Below, one piece after another: positions 59,582-64,000 of a stretch of DNA of 64,000 bases. The notes under the pieces are model-generated. The model was not told where the DNA came from and searched no databases. It saw only the letters and a list, made by a program, of their open reading frames with translations. Made by a program: the position numbers and the translations under genes. The stretch is taken from contig JAUJOF010000002.1 of the NCBI GenBank assembly GCA_030447785.1, forward strand, positions 177,383 to 241,382, written 5' to 3'. Within the stretch, counting starts at the first letter, position 1; each line of letters starts with the position of its first letter. Source of the stretch: Solirubrobacteraceae bacterium (GTDB lineage: Bacteria; Actinomycetota; Thermoleophilia; Solirubrobacterales; Solirubrobacteraceae).

Positions 59582-60394
59582 TCAGGGCGTCTGCGCAGCC
59601 GCCGGCACCCCGCCCGCGCCGGGCACAGCGCCAGCGCCGGCGACCTCCTCTCCCGGCAACGGCGCCAACCCGCCGGCCACCGGTCGTTCTGGCATCCGCA
59701 CGTCGACGTACGCGGCCCCGCGCGAGCTGGGATCACCGAGCACGGCCGCGGCCGAGGCCCACTTGGCGGCCAGGCCCTCGGGACCGCCCAGGTGCACCAC
59801 CGGGCCGTCGCGCAGCGCGACCGCCCAGCCGCGCTCGGCGCGCCGCGCCAGCGCTGCGCGCGCGCGCAGCGGCGCGGGCGCCGCGGCCAGCACGGCGACG
59901 GCGGTGCGCGCCGCCCCGGCGGCGAGCCTCTCGCCCGAGGGCAGCCGCGCCGGCGTCACCGGGGCCAGCCCTGCGGCGGGCTCCCCGGGCAGCAGCGTGC
60001 CGGCGGCGCCGACGGCCAGGCGGCGCTCGCCGGCCACCAGCGCGGCGACCGGGGTGTGCTCCACCACACGGATGGTCAGGCCGTGGGGCAGGTCGCGGTC
60101 CACGCGCAGGTCGGCCACCTTGGGAAAGGGCGCCGCGACCTCGCGCAGGACGCCCATCCGTACGTGCAGCGTGGTCATGTCCGCGGCCGCCTCGACCAGG
60201 GCGTCGCGCAGGTCGCCCGCACGCGGCCCCGCGGCGCCGACCACGCTGACCTCCTCGATGGCCACCACCGCCGAGTCGCGCAGCCACCACCAGGCGCAGC
60301 CCAGCAGCGAGACCGCCACGAGGGTCAGGCCCATGGCGCGCGGCGCCGGCCGGGGGACCCGGAGCAGGCGGGGGGGCAGCGAGATGCTCGCCAC
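59582..60394 (-). CDS. ftsQ: cell division protein FtsQ/DivIB
   Basis: Single-pass membrane protein of the divisome, 270 residues. A basic N-terminus, one membrane helix (MGLTLVAVSLLGCAWWWL, about 20-38), then a POTRA domain (VVAIEEVSVVGAAGPRAGDL, about 44-110) and a C-terminal beta domain. It ends with a long Gly/Ala/Pro tail. Sequence is diverged but domain order and its position just after murC (19 bases) are typical. No ftsA follows; the next gene is the hexapeptide protein. Confidence 0.85.
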   Translation of the reverse strand: MASISLPPRLLRVPRPAPRAMGLTLVAVSLLGCAWWWLRDSAVVAIEEVSVVGAAGPRAGDLRDALVEAAADMTTLHVRMGVLREVAAPFPKVADLRVDRDLPHGLTIRVVEHTPVAALVAGERRLAVGAAGTLLPGEPAAGLAPVTPARLPSGERLAAGAARTAVAVLAAAPAPLRARAALARRAERGWAVALRDGPVVHLGGPEGLAAKWASAAAVLGDPSSRGAAYVDVRMPERPVAGGLAPLPGEEVAGAGAVPGAGGVPAAAQTP

Positions 60395-60413
60395 GTCGTC
60401 TGCTTTCGCCGCG

Positions 60414-61766
60414 CTAGGACGCTTTCCTGCCCACCAGCGCGCGCCCCAGGCGGTCGACGTCGCCGGCGCCCAGCACCAGGCACAGGTCGCCCTCGCGCAG
60501 GCGCGGGGCGAGGACCGCCTCGGCCGTGTCCAACCCGGGCAGCCACAGCACCGTCCGCCCGGGCGCAGCGTCGGCGGCCGCGGCGGCCACCAGCCGCCCG
60601 CTCACCCCCGGATGGTCCTGGGCGCGTTCTCGCGCGGGATAGACGTCGAGCACCGCGACGACATCAGCGCGGGCCAGCGCGGCGCCGAACTCGCGGTACA
60701 GCCACTCGGTGCGCGAGTAGAGGTGGGGTTGGAAGACGGCCACCAGGCGGCGCGGCGCCAGCGTGCGCGCCGCGGCCAGCGTGGCGGCGACCTCGGTGGG
60801 GTGGTGGGCGTAGTCGTCGACCACCTGCGCACCCGACGGGGTCATCCCCAGGCGCTCGAAGCGCCGACCGGCGCCGCGGAAGTCCTCCAGCGCCCCGGCC
60901 AGGCGCTCGGCGGGCGCGCCCGCCAGCACGCAGGCGGTCAGCGCGCCCGCGGCGTTGGCCACGTTGTGGGCGCCGGGCACGGCGAGGCCCACCCGCTGCT
61001 CGGCCCAGGTGAACGTCGATCCTTCGGGGCCCAGCTCCACGTCGTCCGCGCGAAAGAAGGCGGCCTCGGTCACGCCGGCGCGGTCCAGCAGGGCCTCCGC
61101 TTCGGGCGCGTCCCACAGGATCGGGCGGTGGACGGCGCGCAGGAAGTCCGCGAAGGCGTCCTCGACCTCGGCCTGGGAGGCGTAGGTGGCGTGGTGGTCG
61201 AGCTCCACGTTGGTGACCACCGCCAGCTCGGGGCGCAGCCGCAGGAACGAGCGGTCGGACTCGTCGGCCTCCACCACCATCCACTCCCCCTCTCCCCAGG
61301 CCGCGTTGACCCCCGTGGAGCGCAGTTCCCCGCCGATCAGGTACGCCGGATCCAGGTCGCAGCGCAGCAGCGCGTGAGCGGCCATGGACGCCGTGGTGGT
61401 CTTGCCGTGCGTGCCCGCCACGGCGATGCAGCGCTTCATCGCGCTCACCTGCGCGAGGAGCTCACCGCGGTGCAGTTCGGGCAGGCCGCGCTCGCGGGCG
61501 GCGGCACGCTCGGGGTTGTCGGACGGGATGGCGGTGGAGATCACCACCTCGACGTCGTCGCCGGGCGGCACGTGGGCGGCGTCGTGGCCGAGCGCCGGCT
61601 CGATGCCCGCGGCGCGGACGCGCTCGAGGTAGGCCGACTCCGCGCGGTCGCTGCCGGTCACCCGTGCGCCCAGCGCGTGGGCCACCAGGGCCAGGCCGCT
61701 CATTCCCGCCCCTCCCAGACCGACGAAGTGCAGCGCACGGCCCGCCCAGGGCGTCCGCACGCTCAC
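60414..61766 (-). CDS. murC: UDP-N-acetylmuramate--L-alanine ligase
   Basis: First amino-acid addition in peptidoglycan precursor synthesis. 450 residues. LHFVGLGGAGMSGLA at the N-terminus, ATP loop AVAGTHGKTTTASMAA (about residue 110), EADESDRSFL (about 168), and VVDDYAHHPTEVAAT (about 330). GTG at 61766 overlaps the methyltransferase stop (GTGA); a longer upstream frame is a shadow. ftsQ follows. Confidence 0.96.
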   Translation of the reverse strand: MSVRTPWAGRALHFVGLGGAGMSGLALVAHALGARVTGSDRAESAYLERVRAAGIEPALGHDAAHVPPGDDVEVVISTAIPSDNPERAAARERGLPELHRGELLAQVSAMKRCIAVAGTHGKTTTASMAAHALLRCDLDPAYLIGGELRSTGVNAAWGEGEWMVVEADESDRSFLRLRPELAVVTNVELDHHATYASQAEVEDAFADFLRAVHRPILWDAPEAEALLDRAGVTEAAFFRADDVELGPEGSTFTWAEQRVGLAVPGAHNVANAAGALTACVLAGAPAERLAGALEDFRGAGRRFERLGMTPSGAQVVDDYAHHPTEVAATLAAARTLAPRRLVAVFQPHLYSRTEWLYREFGAALARADVVAVLDVYPARERAQDHPGVSGRLVAAAAADAAPGRTVLWLPGLDTAEAVLAPRLREGDLCLVLGAGDVDRLGRALVGRKAS

Positions 61767-62392
61767 CCGCCTTCCCCGACCGCCACCGCCTCGTAGCCAG
61801 GGCGGACGAACGTGGCGACCTTGGGCACGCGGAAGCGCTCCTCGCGCTCCAGGCGCAGCGGCGCGGCGGCCAGGAGGGCGGCCGTGTCGCGGTTGCACCG
61901 ACAGCCGTGGCCCACGCGCTGCCACACCGGCCGGACGAGATCCTGAAAGCGCGCCAGGGCGGGGTCGGGCGAGCGCACGTGCTCGAGGACCAGCAGCCGC
62001 CCGCCGGGGCGCAGGATGCGCAGCGCCTCGCTCAGCGCCGTGGCGGGGTCGTCGACCGTGCACAGCACCAGCGTCGCCACCACCGTGTCGGCGCTCGCGT
62101 CGGCCAGCGGGAGGTGCTCGGCGGGCGCGCGCACTATCTCTGCGCGCACCCCCAGCCCCTCGGCTCGGGCCTCGAGGCGGCGAGCCATCGGCTCCTCGGG
62201 CTCGGTGAGCACCAGGCGCTGCACCGCGGGGCCGTAGTGGACGAGGTTGAGGCCGGTGCCGGCGCCCAGCTCCACCACGGTGCCCCGCGCGCGGGCGAGC
62301 AGCGCGGCGCGCCGCGCGCGCAGCCCCGCCTCCTCGGTCGCCGCCAGGCTGCGCTCGTAGAGGGCGGCGAAGATCCGTCCGTACAGGCTCAT
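61763..62392 (-). CDS. class I SAM-dependent methyltransferase
   Basis: 209 residues with Rossmann motif ELGAGTGLNLVHY (about residue 40), then TEPEEPMARRL, a post-motif DTVVATLVLCTVDDP and ILRPGGRLLVLEHVRS (about 128). It resembles small UbiE/METTL7-like enzymes. Inserted between murG and murC with 4-base overlaps on both sides (ATGA and GTGA), so it is made with cell-wall enzymes, but the substrate cannot be predicted. This is not a standard dcw gene. Confidence 0.85.
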   Translation of the reverse strand: MSLYGRIFAALYERSLAATEEAGLRARRAALLARARGTVVELGAGTGLNLVHYGPAVQRLVLTEPEEPMARRLEARAEGLGVRAEIVRAPAEHLPLADASADTVVATLVLCTVDDPATALSEALRILRPGGRLLVLEHVRSPDPALARFQDLVRPVWQRVGHGCRCNRDTAALLAAAPLRLEREERFRVPKVATFVRPGYEAVAVGEGG

Positions 62393-63504
62393 GACGGCGG
62401 CCTCGTCCCTCGCTCGAAGCGCCCGGGGAGGTTCACCTCGTCTGCCTCGCGTGCCGCCGCCAGCACCTCAGAGGCGATGTCCTGCGCCGCGTGGGGTCGT
62501 GCGAGCGACGCCGAGGCCCGGGCCATCGCGCCGAGGCGCTGGCCATCGTCCAGCAGCGCGTCGACCTCGCTGCGCAGCCGCCCGGCATCCAGGTCGGCGT
62601 CGGGGACGACCACCGCGGCGCCCGCGCGCTGCATCCAGCGGGCGTTGGCCGTCTGGTGGTCGGCGCTGGCGTGGGGATAGGGCACGAGGATCGCGGGCTT
62701 TGCGTGGGCGGCGATCTCGAAGATGGAGCCTCCGGCGCGCGCCACGCACAGGTCGCAGGCGGCCAGCGCCTCGCCGAAGCCCTCCAGGAGGTCGTGCAGC
62801 GCGTAGTGGGCGCGGCCCTCGACGCGCTCGGCCAGCGCGGTGAAGTCGCGCACGCCCGCGGCGTGCAGGACCCGGAAGGGCGCGTCGGCGAAGGCCTCCA
62901 CCGCGGCCTGGTTGATCGAGCGCGCCCCCAGCGAGCCGCCGAAGACCAGCACGCAGGTCTCGTCCTCGCCCAGCCCGAAGCGCGCGCGGGCGGCGGCGCG
63001 GTCGGTCACCGGCGGGCCGACCGCCCGCCCCGTGACGCGATAGCGCTGCCCCTCGCGACCTTCGATCGGGAAGGCCAGGCACACCCGCCGGGCGGCGGGC
63101 GCCAGCAGGCGGTTGGCGATGCCCAGGTGGCTGTCGGCCTCGGTGAGCACCAGCGGCACGCGCGCGGTGGCGGCGGCCAGCCCGACCGGCCCGGCCACGT
63201 AGCCCCCGCCGCCCATCACCGCCGCGGGGCGCAGCTCGCGCACGATGCGCCGTGCCGCACCCACCGCCCCGACCGCGCGCCCCGCCGCGCGCGCGGCCTT
63301 GAGCGGGTTGGTTCGGCTCAGGCCCTCCACGCGGATCGGGCGCAGCTCGTAGCCGGCGGCGGGGACCAGCTCGGCCTCCGCGCGCTGACCGCCCACGAAG
63401 GTCACCTGCGCGCCGTCAGCGCGCAGCGCGTCGGCCACCGCCAGCGCGGGCACCACGTGCCCCCCCGTGCCGCCGGCGGCGATCAAGACCCGTGTCGTCG
63501 TCAC
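62389..63504 (-). CDS. murG: UDP-GlcNAc:undecaprenyl-pyrophosphoryl-MurNAc-pentapeptide transferase MurG
   Basis: Makes lipid II from lipid I at the membrane. 371 residues. The N-terminal GGTGGHVVPALAVAD (residues 11-25), VMGGGGYVAGPVGLAA (about 95) and the UDP-sugar half with FGGSLGARSINQ (about 190) and RAGGSIFEIAAHAKPAILVP (about 255), SADHQTANAR. GTG at 63504 gives the standard start, but this lies 89 bases inside the open 3' end of ftsW. 3' end overlaps the methyltransferase. Confidence 0.96.
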   Translation of the reverse strand: MTTTRVLIAAGGTGGHVVPALAVADALRADGAQVTFVGGQRAEAELVPAAGYELRPIRVEGLSRTNPLKAARAAGRAVGAVGAARRIVRELRPAAVMGGGGYVAGPVGLAAATARVPLVLTEADSHLGIANRLLAPAARRVCLAFPIEGREGQRYRVTGRAVGPPVTDRAAARARFGLGEDETCVLVFGGSLGARSINQAAVEAFADAPFRVLHAAGVRDFTALAERVEGRAHYALHDLLEGFGEALAACDLCVARAGGSIFEIAAHAKPAILVPYPHASADHQTANARWMQRAGAAVVVPDADLDAGRLRSEVDALLDDGQRLGAMARASASLARPHAAQDIASEVLAAAREADEVNLPGRFERGTRPPS

Positions 63505-64000
63505 GCGCGGATCCTCGCGGTTTCGCGGTCGGTACGGCGCGCAGCCGGGTGTGCGGCCCGCTGGCGATGTTCAACACCAGCCCCACGCCGGCCATGAGGG
63601 TGAGCAGACTGGACGACCCCGAGGAGATGAAGGGCAACGGGACGCCGGTCAGGGGCACCATGCCCAGCACCGCGAAGACGTTGAGCAGCGCCTGGCAGAG
63701 GATGAGCGAGGTGACCCCCGCCGCCAGCAGCTGCGTGTGGAAGGTTCGTGCCGCCTTGGCCGCGCGCAGGCCCGCGTAGGCGATCAGCCCATAGAGGAAC
63801 AGCAGCCCGCAGATGCCCACCACGCCCAGCTCCTCGCCGATCACGGCCAGGATGAAGTCGGTGTGGGCCTCGGGCAGGTAGAAGACCTTCTGGACCGACT
63901 GCCCGGGCCCCAGGCCGAACATCCCGCCCGAGCCCACCGCGATCTGGCCCTGCACCATCTGGAAGCCCGCGTCGCCGGCCTGGGCCCAGGGATCGAGAAA
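63416..64000 (-). CDS. ftsW: lipid II polymerase/divisome protein FtsW (5' end outside window)
   Basis: Only the C-terminal part is present. The visible segment reads FLDPWAQAGDAGFQ, then GSGGMFGLGPGQSVQKVFYLPEA-like text (here split: GLGPGQSVQK and FYLPEAHTDFILA), IGEELGVVG, and the SEDS signature LTGVPLPFISSGSSSLL. Several membrane helices follow the typical pattern. The 3' end (about 35 residues, basic and low-complexity) overlaps the murG start by 89 bases, longer than the 4-base overlaps elsewhere. Position before murG is the usual dcw order. Confidence 0.94.
   Translation of the reverse strand, partial: FLDPWAQAGDAGFQMVQGQIAVGSGGMFGLGPGQSVQKVFYLPEAHTDFILAVIGEELGVVGICGLLFLYGLIAYAGLRAAKAARTFHTQLLAAGVTSLILCQALLNVFAVLGMVPLTGVPLPFISSGSSSLLTLMAGVGLVLNIASGPHTRLRAVPTAKPRGSARDDDTGLDRRRRHGGARGARAGGGRRAAR

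Overview
The window is high-GC bacterial DNA with very strong G/C third positions, frequent GTG starts and many 4-base stop/start overlaps. Gene content points to an actinobacterium, most likely in the Thermoleophilia/Solirubrobacterales neighbourhood. The signs are DUF5995 proteins, GlgE-TreS-maltokinase-GlgB, TreX/Y/Z, an FtsZ ending in a PPFLR-type tail, no ftsA, and ScpAB beside aromatic-synthesis genes. The lineage is an inference; no rRNA is present. I found no tRNA, rRNA, CRISPR array, IS element or prophage. No stretch over about 300 bases lacks a feature.

Layout. 1-24.3 kb is mainly a minus-strand housekeeping series: trpS, scpA, scpB, [insert], pseudouridine synthase, chorismate mutase, hisC-type aminotransferase, DAHP synthase, tyrA, aroA, cmk, der, metK, priA, def, fmt, rsmB, a small zinc-ribbon gene and an AI-2E-type permease cut by the window edge. 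The insert (about 16.0-21.8 kb) holds a lipoprotein, a zinc ribbon, rlmN, a LysM/transglycosylase, a glycosyltransferase, a membrane protein and an NAGPA-family glycosidase. Between hisC and the DAHP synthase gene lies a 20-residue leader peptide rich in Phe/Tyr/Trp, followed at once by an 11-bp hairpin. This looks like a ribosome-mediated attenuator. Between aroA and cmk lies a 169-bp element with perfect 20-bp terminal inverted repeats and internal hairpins.

24.3-37 kb carries a serine hydrolase, a DUF1360 protein, the glycine cleavage genes (gcvT, gcvH, gcvPA, gcvPB), a FIST sensor with a frameshifted GAF-PAS-GGDEF-EAL protein, and two tandem DUF5995 paralogues. The gcv run is interrupted by a frameshifted Uma2 gene and by decayed copies of Uma2 and gcvH ends.

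37-64 kb is a split division/cell-wall (dcw) region on the minus strand: ftsW, murG, a methyltransferase, murC, ftsQ, an acyltransferase-like gene, murB and, far downstream, ftsZ with its own promoter. About 17-18 kb of alpha-glucan and trehalose genes separate murB from ftsZ: malQ (-), glgE-treS-mak-glgB (+), treZ-treX-treY (+), plus a minus-strand block with a CocE-like hydrolase, a sigma-like membrane protein and a lipoprotein. A GT4 glycogen-synthase-like gene follows murB. Together these genes could make and recycle alpha-glucan and trehalose: GT4 synthesis or maltose-1-phosphate formation, TreS + maltokinase + GlgE extension, GlgB branching, TreX debranching, TreY/TreZ trehalose release, and MalQ disproportionation.

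A family of dispersed, hairpin-forming intergenic repeats (six loci) sits mostly right after gene stops, in the orientation of the gene just ended. Their stems differ in sequence but keep pairing.
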